Assembly (NCBI RefSeq): GCF_011390835.1
Contig: NZ_JAABRQ010000020.1
Span: 1 to 64,000 of the forward strand
Source of the DNA: Hydrogenophaga sp.
GTDB taxonomy: Bacteria > Pseudomonadota > Gammaproteobacteria > Burkholderiales > Burkholderiaceae_C
DNA: 64,000 nucleotides
Direction of reading: 5' to 3'
The notes below the pieces were generated by a model that was not told the DNA's origin, searched no databases, and saw nothing but the letters and a program-made list of their open reading frames with translations. The first letter of the stretch is position 1. Every line of letters begins with the position of its first letter. The translations under genes were made by a program, and so were the position numbers. Below, in pieces: positions 9,646 to 17,973 of the stretch.

Positions 9646-10995
9646 ATGAACAAGTACCGACCCAGCCTCAGGCCAGAGCCAGATGCGCAGTTTCCCGACT
9701 TCGCAGAGCGATCGATCGACTACATCGAGGGCGATACGCCGAGCCGGGTAAAGCTCCTGCTGCCCGCGACGGCAGAAGTCGACGACCTCTTGCAACAGCG
9801 CGCCAGGGCTGCCCGCGAAGACGAGGCAAGGGCGGTCGAAGAGCGCGCCCAGCGGCTGGACGCCCAGGCCGCCGCCAGGAGCCCGAACAAGGCGCCGGAG
9901 GAGCCTGTCTATCTCACCCGGAAGGACAATGAGCGCCTCGCAGCTATCGACGCTCGCGCTCAGATGCAGCTCGACTATGAGCTGGTGCGCGACATGGTTA
10001 AAGCCGACGAAGGGTCAGACCGGCACCAGGTCCAGGTCTACGCCTGGGACGCTCCGCTCAAGCTCATCGAAGACCGCAAGACGACGCCCGACCACGAACT
10101 GAGGCAGCGGGACAAGGAACTGTTTGGGCAACTGCAGAAGCTCGGTGCTTTCCGGCGGGTGTGCACCTGGGAACGTATGTACACCGTGCTCGATGGGCTG
10201 CGCTACTTGCGCGCCTCGCAGCCGCACTTCGCCCGGGTGATCGATCTCATCGAGGCGAGGGTGCGCCTGGCGCAAGAGGTCGATGAGCCCATGTGCATTC
10301 CGCCGATTCTGCTTGCAGGCCCCCCTGGCGTAGGGAAGACCCACTTCACGCTGGAGCTCGCCCGACTGATGGAGCGTCCTGTGCGCCGGCACAGCTTCGA
10401 TGCAGCGCACACGGCCTCTGCGCTCATGGGTTCAGACCGAAACTGGGCAAACACACGCTACGGACTGATCTTTGATGCGGTGTGCCTGGGCGAGCGGGCC
10501 GACCCCGTCATCCTGCTCGACGAGCTGGACAAGGTGGCCGAGCACACCTACGGCGGTAGTCCGCTGGCACCGCTGCATAGCCTGCTCGAACCGGTGACTT
10601 CAGCGAACGTGACGGACATCTCAGCCGGCCTGCAGTTCGATGCCAGCCACGTGCTCTTCGTCGCCACGGCCAACGACCTGCGCCTCGTTCCACCGCCCAT
10701 CCAGTCGCGGTTTCAGGTGTTTCACATCGAGCAGCCCACGGCGGAGCAGTCCATTGACCTGGCCCAGTCGGTCGCGGGATCGGTGCACCTTCGATACAGC
10801 GGCTTTGCGGAGCCACCCCGGCGCCTGGTCACGCTGCTGGCCCATCTCACGCCGCGCCAGCAGATCCAGGCGCTGGACCATGCCTACGCGACAGCGCTGG
10901 TCAACGGGCGCAGGCACCTGATGCGCCAGGACCTGCCAGCCGAGGTGCTGCAGGACGATGGCAGCGAGCCGGCTGATGGACGCGTTCTGCATTGA
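9646..10995 (+). CDS. AAA+ family ATPase, Lon-type ATPase module without protease domain
   Basis: 449 aa. Walker A is GPPGVGKT near residue 225 and Walker B VILLDELDK near 286-294, with sensor-1-like FVATAND near 335. This arrangement resembles the ATPase core of Lon, but there is no C-terminal Ser-Lys protease domain. The first 120 residues are charged and probably helical (Arg/Glu/Ala-rich about 50-80). It leads a run of plus-strand genes and has a hairpin over its ribosome site. Its partner or substrate is unknown; conversion of nucleic acid or protein complexes would suit the fold. Confidence 0.8.
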   Translation: MNKYRPSLRPEPDAQFPDFAERSIDYIEGDTPSRVKLLLPATAEVDDLLQQRARAAREDEARAVEERAQRLDAQAAARSPNKAPEEPVYLTRKDNERLAAIDARAQMQLDYELVRDMVKADEGSDRHQVQVYAWDAPLKLIEDRKTTPDHELRQRDKELFGQLQKLGAFRRVCTWERMYTVLDGLRYLRASQPHFARVIDLIEARVRLAQEVDEPMCIPPILLAGPPGVGKTHFTLELARLMERPVRRHSFDAAHTASALMGSDRNWANTRYGLIFDAVCLGERADPVILLDELDKVAEHTYGGSPLAPLHSLLEPVTSANVTDISAGLQFDASHVLFVATANDLRLVPPPIQSRFQVFHIEQPTAEQSIDLAQSVAGSVHLRYSGFAEPPRRLVTLLAHLTPRQQIQALDHAYATALVNGRRHLMRQDLPAEVLQDDGSEPADGRVLH

Positions 10996-11016
10996 CTGGA
11001 ACCAGAGGATTCTGCG

Positions 11017-11502
11017 ATGAGCATCGACAAGACGCTGCAGCAAGGCCGCCGCCTTGCACCCATTGTTTTCCTCGACTTTGACGGCGTGACCCATCCCGAG
11101 CTCTGCACCACGGACCAGCTGTTCACCTGCCTGCCGCTGATTGAGGACGTATTGCGCCTCCACGAGCACGCAGAGATCGTGATCAGCAGCTCCTGGCGCG
11201 AGCACCACCCCTTGAGCGAGCTGCGCGAGTTCTTTGCTGAGGACATCGCACCGCGGGTCGTGGGCTGCACCCCGGTGGCGCCAGAAGAGTGCGCCAGGCC
11301 CGGACCTGCCGGCGTTCGCTACATCGAGTGCCTGACCTGGCTCACGTTCCACCGCCCGGATCACCCGTGGATAGCGATCGATGACGTGCCCTGGCTGTTC
11401 AAGCCTGGGTGCCCGAATCTGCTGCTGACCCACCACCGCACCGGCTTCACGCCGGCCAACGCAGCCCACCTTCAATCCGTACTGAGGAGACTTTCAACAT
11501 GA
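11017..11502 (+). CDS. HAD-superfamily hydrolase (HAD_SAK-like)
   Basis: 161 aa. The HAD signature FLDFDGVTHP (residues 18-27, nucleophile in DFDG) opens the fold, followed by ISSSWRE near 67 and a terminal acidic pair AIDDVPW near 125. The overall pattern matches the small HAD group named for Swiss-army-knife RNA-repair proteins, many of which are phosphatases in phage and plasmid gene sets. The next gene starts inside its stop codon (ATGA overlap), so they are co-translated. The substrate cannot be inferred. Confidence 0.75.
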   Translation: MSIDKTLQQGRRLAPIVFLDFDGVTHPELCTTDQLFTCLPLIEDVLRLHEHAEIVISSSWREHHPLSELREFFAEDIAPRVVGCTPVAPEECARPGPAGVRYIECLTWLTFHRPDHPWIAIDDVPWLFKPGCPNLLLTHHRTGFTPANAAHLQSVLRRLST

Positions 11503-11921
11503 ACAACCCCAAAGAACTCAAAGCTCGCTTCCCGTACCAGTTCGAAGGCGAGGCCATCAGCATGAGCTACTCGCGCGGCTGGTTCCACCTCTTCTCGCGT
11601 CTGTGCGCCGACATCGACGAGACGCTGGGTAAAGACAAACGCGGCTTTCAGTGGGTCCAGGTCAAGGAGAAGTTTGGCGCGGCGCGCGTGTACTTCCGCC
11701 TGGCAGAAGGCGTGCGGGACCAGGAGCCGGACCTGGCGCAGCGGCTAACGGAGAAGAAGTTCGCTGCCGAGGCGGCCAGTGCGACCACGTGCGCAGCCTG
11801 CGGCCGTCCTGGCTGGATTGACCAGCGCTCAGGCTGGATGCTGGCGCTGTGCGAGAAGCATCACCAGGCGCGTCTGGACGACACGCTGGGCTCGATCTGG
11901 TTCGAGGAGGATGAGCTGTGA
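11499..11921 (+). CDS. Conserved hypothetical protein with a possible zinc site
   Basis: 140 aa, family not recognised. The ATG at 11499 overlaps the preceding stop and is preceded by GAGGAGA. A C-x2-C (CAAC near 93-96) and a C-x2-H (CEKH near 115-118) could make one zinc site in the C-terminal half. The N-terminal half is aromatic (SYSRGWFHLFSRL near 24-36, KEKFGAARVYFRL near 53-65). It is coupled both to the HAD gene and, by a GTGA overlap, to the phosphoesterase that follows, so the three probably act together. Confidence 0.65.
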   Translation: MNNPKELKARFPYQFEGEAISMSYSRGWFHLFSRLCADIDETLGKDKRGFQWVQVKEKFGAARVYFRLAEGVRDQEPDLAQRLTEKKFAAEAASATTCAACGRPGWIDQRSGWMLALCEKHHQARLDDTLGSIWFEEDEL

Positions 11922-12730
11922 ACAGACCGGCAAACTACGGCAAGGCCGCTCCGCTGCGGGACATGGCTGCCTTTGATCAGGAGAACGCATCTGCCATGCG
12001 CAAGCTCTGGTTCCTAGGGGATGTCCACGGTGAGTTCCGACACATCGGTGTGGCGCTGAGGCAAGCCGAGCAGGCTGGCAACCTGCCCAGCTGGTTGATC
12101 TCTCTTGGGGATGTGGAGCTTGACACGATCTTACGGGAGATCCTGGCGCCCTTGCGACTGGAGTTTCCAGGCGTGAAGGTTGCCTTTATCCACGGCAACC
12201 ACGACGCCGACACGCACGAGAACTGGGCGTGCCTGCACGACTGCGCTGACGCGGTGGCACTTCATGGCCAGGTGGTGGAGCTGGTTGGCATTCGGGTGGC
12301 CGGCCTAGGCGGCAACTTCATGGGACGTGTCTGGGCCCCGCCTTCAGGACCAACTTTTGCGAGCAAGGCGCAGGCTATGAAGCGCGGGCCTTACGCCTGG
12401 CGTGATGGGCAGCAGCCCAGCCCGAAGCTGCACGGCGCGATCTACCGAGACGATGTGGCCGCGCTGGCCAAGCAGCGTGCGGATATCCTGGTCACGCACG
12501 AGGCGCCGTCTTGTCATCCCTACGGCTGGGAGACCCTGGACCAGCTGGCCCGCGACATGCGGGTCGTGAGGACCTTCCATGGTCACACGCACGATGATTT
12601 GAGCGAGCAGTACGCCATGCAGCGCGATCAGCTTGGATTCGACGCGCGTGCGGTGAACTTCTGCTGCATCAAGAACGGGCTGGGGGAGTTCATCTCTGGA
12701 CCTCCGCCGGAGAAAGCGAGCTGGTCATGA
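11918..12730 (+). CDS. Calcineurin-like metallophosphoesterase (first of two)
   Basis: 270 aa from a GTG that overlaps the previous stop; an ATG at 11996, right before MRKLWFLGDVHGEF, is an alternative and may be the real start. Metal-site motifs of the calcineurin-like fold are all present: GDVHGE, LGDVELD, GNHD near 91, THEAPS near 190 and GHTHDD near 220. Such enzymes cleave phosphomonoesters or diesters in nucleotides, nucleic acids or proteins. It overlaps the next phosphoesterase gene by 4 bp. Confidence 0.8.
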   Translation: MNRPANYGKAAPLRDMAAFDQENASAMRKLWFLGDVHGEFRHIGVALRQAEQAGNLPSWLISLGDVELDTILREILAPLRLEFPGVKVAFIHGNHDADTHENWACLHDCADAVALHGQVVELVGIRVAGLGGNFMGRVWAPPSGPTFASKAQAMKRGPYAWRDGQQPSPKLHGAIYRDDVAALAKQRADILVTHEAPSCHPYGWETLDQLARDMRVVRTFHGHTHDDLSEQYAMQRDQLGFDARAVNFCCIKNGLGEFISGPPPEKASWS

Positions 12731-13530
12731 GGATGCTTGTTCTATCCGACCTGCACCTAGAGTTTGCCAGGTTCTCGCCAGTCTGGAACGACCAGCGCAT
12801 CGACGACGGCGTGGATGTGGTGCTGCTGGCGGGCGACATCGCTGAGGGCACGCAGGGCATCCGCTGGGCGCGGGAGACGTTCGTCACCAAGGAGATCGTC
12901 TACGTGCTCGGCAACCACGAGTTCTACAGCGGGCACATCCAGTTCCTGACGAAACACGCCCGCGATGTGGCCAATCGCATGGGTGTGCACCTCTTGGAGC
13001 ATGATGCCATTGGGCTAGGTGGCGTGCGGTTTCTTGGCACGACGCTCTGGACAGACTTCAACTTCTTCGGAGCGCAGCATCGCCAGGGCGCCGTGGGCGC
13101 GGCCGAGATGTACTTGAACGACTACCAGTGCATCAAGACATTTGTAGCGAGTCCCGGTGATGCGATGAACCGCCAGGCACGGCTGCTGCGTGCGGAGGAC
13201 ACGGCTGGGATGCACAAAGAGAGCTCAGCCTGGCTTGCGGGTGAACTTTCCCGCGGCGACCCAGCAAAAACCGTGGTGGTTACGCACCACGCACCTCACC
13301 GGCTATCGGTGCATCCTCGGTATGAGCGCGACATGGTGAGCGCAGCCTACGTTTCGGATCTGTCGCATTTGATGGGTCAAGCTGCGATTTGGGTGCACGG
13401 CCACATGCACGATTCCGCGGACTATCGAGTCAATGGCACCCGCGTAGTTTGCAACCCGAGGGGGTACGGCCGGCGGGACGGGAGTAATGAAAACGAACGG
13501 TTTAAGCCTGGCCTTCTGATCGAGATCTAG
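12727..13530 (+). CDS. Calcineurin-like metallophosphoesterase (second of two)
   Basis: 267 aa. Motifs in order: SDLHLEF at 7-13, AGDIAEG near 35, GNHEFY near 62, THHAPH near 187 and HGHMHDS near 219. All five metal-ligand blocks of the fold are intact. It differs clearly from its neighbour (shared motifs only), so the pair is not a recent duplication. Coupled by an ATGA overlap to the upstream phosphoesterase and 10 bp from the following small gene. Confidence 0.82.
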   Translation: MRMLVLSDLHLEFARFSPVWNDQRIDDGVDVVLLAGDIAEGTQGIRWARETFVTKEIVYVLGNHEFYSGHIQFLTKHARDVANRMGVHLLEHDAIGLGGVRFLGTTLWTDFNFFGAQHRQGAVGAAEMYLNDYQCIKTFVASPGDAMNRQARLLRAEDTAGMHKESSAWLAGELSRGDPAKTVVVTHHAPHRLSVHPRYERDMVSAAYVSDLSHLMGQAAIWVHGHMHDSADYRVNGTRVVCNPRGYGRRDGSNENERFKPGLLIEI

Positions 13531-13540
13531 GGGAAGCACT

Positions 13541-13750
13541 ATGACGATGCCAGATGAAAGAGCGCGGGCGCTGCGCTTTGCGGGGGAGGTGTTGCGGGAG
13601 ATGCTCGTCCGAGAGGATGTTCCTGATGACCTGAAGCAACAGGCCAGGGCAACCCTGAGGCACTACCCCACAGAGCAGCAGCTCAAGTGGATGATCGACG
13701 ACGTGTCGCGAGCAGAAGGGGCCAGCCAGTTATGGCTGGCTGCGGAGTGA
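13541..13750 (+). CDS. Small BPSL0761-like protein
   Basis: 69 aa, MTMPDERARALRF at the start and LRHYPT in the middle, the pattern of the short Burkholderiales family usually labelled BPSL0761. The function is unknown. It is soluble, charged and probably helical. A GGGGAAG ribosome site precedes it. Last gene of the phosphoesterase run. Confidence 0.7.
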   Translation: MTMPDERARALRFAGEVLREMLVREDVPDDLKQQARATLRHYPTEQQLKWMIDDVSRAEGASQLWLAAE

Positions 13751-14385
13751 CCATCAATCTGGGCCGCTTGCGTAAAAAACGGGCATCTTCCTAGAGCCCA
13801 ACGTTGGCCAGCCCTAGCGGCCGATCGCCGGAAGATATCCACAGCCTAGACCACAGAATCAGTGGGTATCCATCGCGCTCAATGTGCCAGTTCAACCGGT
13901 TGAACGGCCTGCTTCTGCAACAGGCACGTATCCTTTTCGCCAGCGGGCAGCCCGGGGGAATCCTGGCCAAGAGCTTGTGGCAGTGGTTCGTCGAGCTGAC
14001 CGGGTCAACCTTGAACCCGCCGCGAGCCGATGAGGCCGCTCCCCAGATCTGGACAATCTCAAGAGCACCAAAGAGGTTCGCCTGCACGATCAATGCCGGC
14101 ATTCGGACAACAGTTTCGCTGCAGCTCCTCGGGCGGGACGGCCGTCCGCTCTTGCCAGACCTCTGCGACTCCAAGCTCTCGGGCTGCTCCAGCCATAGCA
14201 TGTTCTTCGTCGGCATGGAGTGCGTGGACCAGGCGTGGGTCGCCCAGGAATGGACATGCGAGTGGGTGGGCGATGAGGATGTGGCGGGATTTGAATAGAG
14301 AGAATGCGCGCCCGAATATGCATATTTTTGGTTTTGTTGCCATAATATTTCTGGGGAAACCAAGTTTCCCTTCAGGAGAAAGCAA
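13751..14385. other. Spacer before the toxin-antitoxin pair; no supported gene
   Basis: About 635 bases. Overlapping open frames exist on both strands (plus 13804-14298, minus 14059-14394) but neither has a ribosome site or a residue pattern I recognise, so I leave them out. The last 80 bases are AT-rich (TATTTTTGGTTTTGTTGCC then ATAATATTT near 14325-14350) and are the likely promoter of the Xre-RES pair, followed by TTCAGGAGAAAG as ribosome site. Confidence 0.45.
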
Positions 14386-14757
14386 ATGGAACAAGCCGTT
14401 GCCAAGCTCGATGCAAGCATGGTGCTGGCCAAGGCCACTACCCGCGCAAGCAAGATGCTGGGTCTCTCAGGCGCAGCCCTGGCTCGCACTATCGGATTGA
14501 GCGAGCCAACGATCTCTCGCCTTTTGCACGGCGACAAGATGCTCGATCCAAACAGCAAGGAAGGCGAACTGGCGCTTTTGCTCGTGCGCGTGTTTCGCTC
14601 GCTGGACGCCCTCGTAGGTACCGATGATCAGAAGCGTCTGCTTTGGATGACCACGCACAACAAAGCCTTGGGTGGAGTGCCTCAGCAACTCGTGCAGAGT
14701 GCGGCCGGGTTGGTGGCAACCCTCAACTACCTCGATGGCATGCGCGCGCCAGCATGA
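14386..14757 (+). CDS. Xre/MbcA/ParS-type antitoxin
   Basis: 123 aa. A helix-turn-helix near residues 25-45 (LSGAALARTIGLSEPTISR) is followed by a C-terminal segment with the LVRVFRSLDALVG and GGVPQQLVQSAAGL pattern of the MbcA/ParS toxin-binding domain. It should neutralise the RES toxin encoded immediately downstream and repress their shared promoter. A ribosome site AGGAGAAAG lies 8 bases upstream. The stop overlaps the toxin start (ATGA). Confidence 0.88.
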   Translation: MEQAVAKLDASMVLAKATTRASKMLGLSGAALARTIGLSEPTISRLLHGDKMLDPNSKEGELALLLVRVFRSLDALVGTDDQKRLLWMTTHNKALGGVPQQLVQSAAGLVATLNYLDGMRAPA

Positions 14758-15452
14758 GCTGGGAAGTTACCTGGTTTGAGGGCTCGATCCAAAACCGCAA
14801 CTTGGTGGCTTGGCGCGGTGTGGAGGCTCAGCATGTGATCTCGACGATGCGCCTGGTTGACACACCAGATGAGCAGGAGCTGATCGAACGCCTCCTCGAA
14901 GGCAGCAAGCCAGCCATGCCAACGACCCAACACCCCAAGCACTATCTGCTCGCGACGCCCTTCAGGTACATTCCTGCACACGCCAGCCGCTTCAGACCCG
15001 CCCATGCAAAAGGGCAATGGTACGGAGCGCAGAAAATTGGCACGTCCTGTGCCGAGGTAGCGTACTGGCGCCACCGGTTCATTCTGGACAGCGCGGGCCT
15101 GACCAACGAAACATTGCTGACCGAGCACACCTTCTTCCAGGGCGCCATCGCAGGGCGCTCTATCGACCTGATGGCAACGCCATGGAGCGCTTCGCGCGAA
15201 ATTTGGACTAGCGGCGCTGACTACGCCGCCACTCATGCTGTTGCTGCCGAAGCTCAACGCCAAGGCGTCCATTGGCTGACGTACGAGTCGGTGCGCGCAG
15301 CTGGCCAGCAATGCGCTGTCGTATTTGATCCCAACAGCCTGTCAGAGCCGCCCGCTGGCCTGGAGGCCACCAAACAGACCTGGCACTGCAAGGCGACCCG
15401 TACAAGCGTCATGTTCACGCGAGGATCGCAACGCCTGAGCTGGGATTTCTGA
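14754..15452 (+). CDS. RES-domain toxin
   Basis: 232 aa. RES toxins degrade NAD+ and stop growth. The three family landmarks are visible: an Arg in the N-terminal WRG (near 21), RFRPAHAKGQWYGA near 80-93 with conserved Arg and Tyr, and a Ser late in the protein. Translationally coupled to the antitoxin, the normal order for this type II system. Nothing suggests inactivation. Confidence 0.88.
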   Translation: MSWEVTWFEGSIQNRNLVAWRGVEAQHVISTMRLVDTPDEQELIERLLEGSKPAMPTTQHPKHYLLATPFRYIPAHASRFRPAHAKGQWYGAQKIGTSCAEVAYWRHRFILDSAGLTNETLLTEHTFFQGAIAGRSIDLMATPWSASREIWTSGADYAATHAVAAEAQRQGVHWLTYESVRAAGQQCAVVFDPNSLSEPPAGLEATKQTWHCKATRTSVMFTRGSQRLSWDF

Positions 15453-15536
15453 TTCAGCCCAGAGCAACGCACCGATCTGTAAAGAGACCCGCGAGGTCCA
15501 TGCAATAGGCGATCATGATGGCGCTGCCCTAGCAAT

Positions 15537-16025
15537 CTACCGCTCCCCCCTTCTCCAGTTCCAAGGCGCCACCGGCGCCGGCTCCCGCCACAAGCCCGCC
15601 CGAACAGCGCGCGCATCCTCCTCCGCACTCGCGTACAGAAGTCGGTCCGCCGAGGACTGCTCCGCCTGGTAACTTTTGTAGTGCCAGGCCAGGCCTGCAG
15701 TGACCATCGCCAGGTTGGCATCGCGCCCGTCGATCAGCACCTTGCCAATCTGACGCCCGTACCGGTCGATCTTCTCGGTTTCGACGTGGACAGTCTTGCC
15801 AAACACCAGATGTGAAAGCTGCTCTTTGGCCCGCTGGCCAAACGGCTGCTTTCTCTCGGGGGCATCGATGCCCGCCAGGCGGATCTTGTGCTGAACCTTT
15901 GAACCATCGAGGACGGTGATCGTGTCGCCATCGGCCAGGGCAACCACCTTACCGACCAGGACCTCTGCCCAGGCCGGCGACAGGACCAGCGCAAGAAGCA
16001 GCGCGCCGAATGATCGATAAATCAT
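15537..16025 (-). CDS. Secreted thermonuclease-family protein (SNase fold)
   Basis: 162 aa from the ATG at 16025, giving a signal peptide (MIYRSFGALLLALVLSPAWA) cut near residue 20; an upstream start would spoil it. The nuclease core shows DGDTITV near 33, IRLAGIDAPE near 48 (Arg and Glu of the active site) and DRYGRQIG near 86 (second Arg). It should cut DNA or RNA outside the cytoplasm with Ca2+. Convergent with the RES toxin. It follows the allophanate hydrolase terminator, so it is probably transcribed separately. Confidence 0.88.
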   Translation of the reverse strand: MIYRSFGALLLALVLSPAWAEVLVGKVVALADGDTITVLDGSKVQHKIRLAGIDAPERKQPFGQRAKEQLSHLVFGKTVHVETEKIDRYGRQIGKVLIDGRDANLAMVTAGLAWHYKSYQAEQSSADRLLYASAEEDARAVRAGLWREPAPVAPWNWRRGER

Positions 16026-16042
16026 CTCTGCTGAAACTCCCA

Positions 16043-16068
16043 AACAGAAGCCCGGCGCGGGGCCGGGC
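16043..16068 (-). terminator. Probable terminator of the guanidine operon
   Basis: On the minus strand GCCCGGC-CCCGC-GCCGGGC followed by a T-rich TTCTGTTTG. The 7-bp stem is strong but the T run is interrupted. It lies 51 bases after the allophanate hydrolase stop. Confidence 0.5.
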
Positions 16069-16118
16069 AAGTTGAACTCGGTGTTCAGATTTCAACGCGA
16101 CTCGGCAGTGGTCGTCAA

Positions 16119-17951
16119 TCAGGCGGTCGAACTGGCGTGCGTCAGCCAGGCCCGCCAGTTGCCTAGGTGGGTGATATCGGTTCCGTCCTCGGCACCGACG
16201 GCCTCGCAGACAAATCCGCTGACCCAAGTTCCGTCCGCCAGTTTGACCTTGCCGATGCCCAGCGGTGTGGGAATGCCGTCGACGAAGCTGCCGAAATGTT
16301 CAGTTGGCATTTCCCAGACCTCCATGTCGATCGCTCCTCCGCCCTCGGCCACCCGAACCATGCCAGGTCGCTGCACGGGCCCACCGGCAAGCGCGTAGAA
16401 CTTGTATTCCGGCGCGGACGACACCGCTCCCAGGAGACGCGCGCCCCGCTGCGTCAGTTGCCAGTTCAGTGGCAGGCCCGACAGGTGCGCGCCGCATACC
16501 GCGACTTTCACCGTGCCGGCGGTGTTCGACCCCTTGGGAGGCTCCCCGATGGCGGGCGTGGTGGTCAGCGATGTGGAGGTGGCGCCCAGCCTCAACGGCT
16601 GTGACCGGTGGAAGCGGTCGGCCAGACGCAGCAACGGTACGTCTTTGAAAGCCGGCGCGGCGAGTGTCACCCCCCATGGCAGACCCTTCGCATCTCCGTC
16701 AGCCTGAAAACCCGCTGGCACCGCAACGGCCGCGTAGTCCAGCAAATTCATGAAGTTGGTGTAATAGCCCAAGTTGGAGTTGAGGCGGATCGGATCGATC
16801 TGCATGTCGGCGATGCGGTAAATGGTGCCGGCGGTGGGCGTGAGCAGGCAGTCGATCTCCTTCCACACGGCGTCGCACACGCGCCTGAGTGCCTTGAGGC
16901 GGTAGCTCGCGGCGAAAGCATCGGCTGCGGTCTTGTCACGCCCGCCTTCGATGATGGTACGAACCGGAGGGAAGACGGCATCGGGCTGCGCGTCGATGAA
17001 GTCCTTGATCGCGACGTAACGCTCGGCCACCCAGGGCCCTTCGTAGAGCAGGCGAGCGGCTTCGAGGAAGGGCGTGAGGTCGACTTCCACCGGTGCGCCG
17101 CCCACTGCCTTCAGGCGATCGACCGACTGCGAGAAGAGCGCGGCTGCGGCCTCGTTGCCGAAAAAGGCGAGGTCTTGCGGGCGCGGCACACCAAAGCGGA
17201 ACGGGCCGACCGAGAAATCCACACCGAAAGGTTCGGCCGCGCGGCTGAAAGCATCGGCCTCGTCCGGCACCGCGGCCACGGCCAGGACGGCCTGCGCGTC
17301 CGCTGCGGTGAACGCAAACACCGACACCGTGTCCACCGACCGGCAGGCCGGCACCACGCCGGTGGCCGAGAGCAGGCCGATGGTGGGCTTGAGACCGATC
17401 AGGTTGTTAAAGCTCGCAGGCACGCGGCCTGAGCCGGCGGTATCGGTGCCGAGTGAGAACGACACCCAGCCCCGGGCGGCCGAGACCGCCGAGCCCGAAC
17501 TGGAGCCGCCAGAAATAAAGTCGGGGTTGATCGCATTGCGACAGGCACCGTAGGGCGAGCGCGTGCCGTTCAGGCCGGTCGCGAACTGGTCGAGGTTGGT
17601 CTTGCCCAGCGGTACCGCGCCAGCCGCGATGAGTTGTTGCACAAGAAACGCGCTCTCGCTGGGGGTGTAGGCAAATTCGGGGCAGCCGGCGGTGGTGGGG
17701 ATGTGGGCCAGATCGATGTTGTCCTTGAGCGCGAACGGCACCCCGTACAGCGGCCGGCTGGCTGGATCGACACCATCTAGGAGGGCCAGGTACGGCTCGA
17801 TTTCGGCTTCGGTGAGGCGGTGGATGAAGGCGTTGTTCGTGTCGCTGGCGCAGCGGCGTATGGCCTCGGCGATGACGGCGCGCACCGGGGTTCCCGTGGC
17901 GTAGGCGGTGCGCAGGCTGGCGAGGTCGAAGGAGAGGTCGTTCAGGTTCAT
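16119..17951 (-). CDS. atzF: Allophanate hydrolase
   Basis: 610 aa, the full two-domain length. It hydrolyses allophanate (carboxyurea) to carbon dioxide and ammonia, the last step of the guanidine and urea carboxylase pathways. The amidase-signature triad is visible: Lys76 in FALKDNID, cis-Ser in GGSSSGSA (about 150-151) and nucleophile Ser174 in GTDTAGSGR. After about residue 450 comes a second domain of gamma-glutamylcyclotransferase-like fold (LFVCGAHL-type start AVCGAHLSGLPLNWQL), which in AtzF completes the decarboxylation. It starts 22 bp after the carboxylase stop and is the last gene of the riboswitch-led operon. Confidence 0.95.
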   Translation of the reverse strand: MNLNDLSFDLASLRTAYATGTPVRAVIAEAIRRCASDTNNAFIHRLTEAEIEPYLALLDGVDPASRPLYGVPFALKDNIDLAHIPTTAGCPEFAYTPSESAFLVQQLIAAGAVPLGKTNLDQFATGLNGTRSPYGACRNAINPDFISGGSSSGSAVSAARGWVSFSLGTDTAGSGRVPASFNNLIGLKPTIGLLSATGVVPACRSVDTVSVFAFTAADAQAVLAVAAVPDEADAFSRAAEPFGVDFSVGPFRFGVPRPQDLAFFGNEAAAALFSQSVDRLKAVGGAPVEVDLTPFLEAARLLYEGPWVAERYVAIKDFIDAQPDAVFPPVRTIIEGGRDKTAADAFAASYRLKALRRVCDAVWKEIDCLLTPTAGTIYRIADMQIDPIRLNSNLGYYTNFMNLLDYAAVAVPAGFQADGDAKGLPWGVTLAAPAFKDVPLLRLADRFHRSQPLRLGATSTSLTTTPAIGEPPKGSNTAGTVKVAVCGAHLSGLPLNWQLTQRGARLLGAVSSAPEYKFYALAGGPVQRPGMVRVAEGGGAIDMEVWEMPTEHFGSFVDGIPTPLGIGKVKLADGTWVSGFVCEAVGAEDGTDITHLGNWRAWLTHASSTA

Positions 17952-17973
17952 GGCAGATCAGGGAGAGTTGGAT

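Noticed and set aside
13804-14298. Possible 164-residue plus-strand gene
   Set aside because: No ribosome site, no recognisable pattern, and overlapping minus-strand frames of similar quality.
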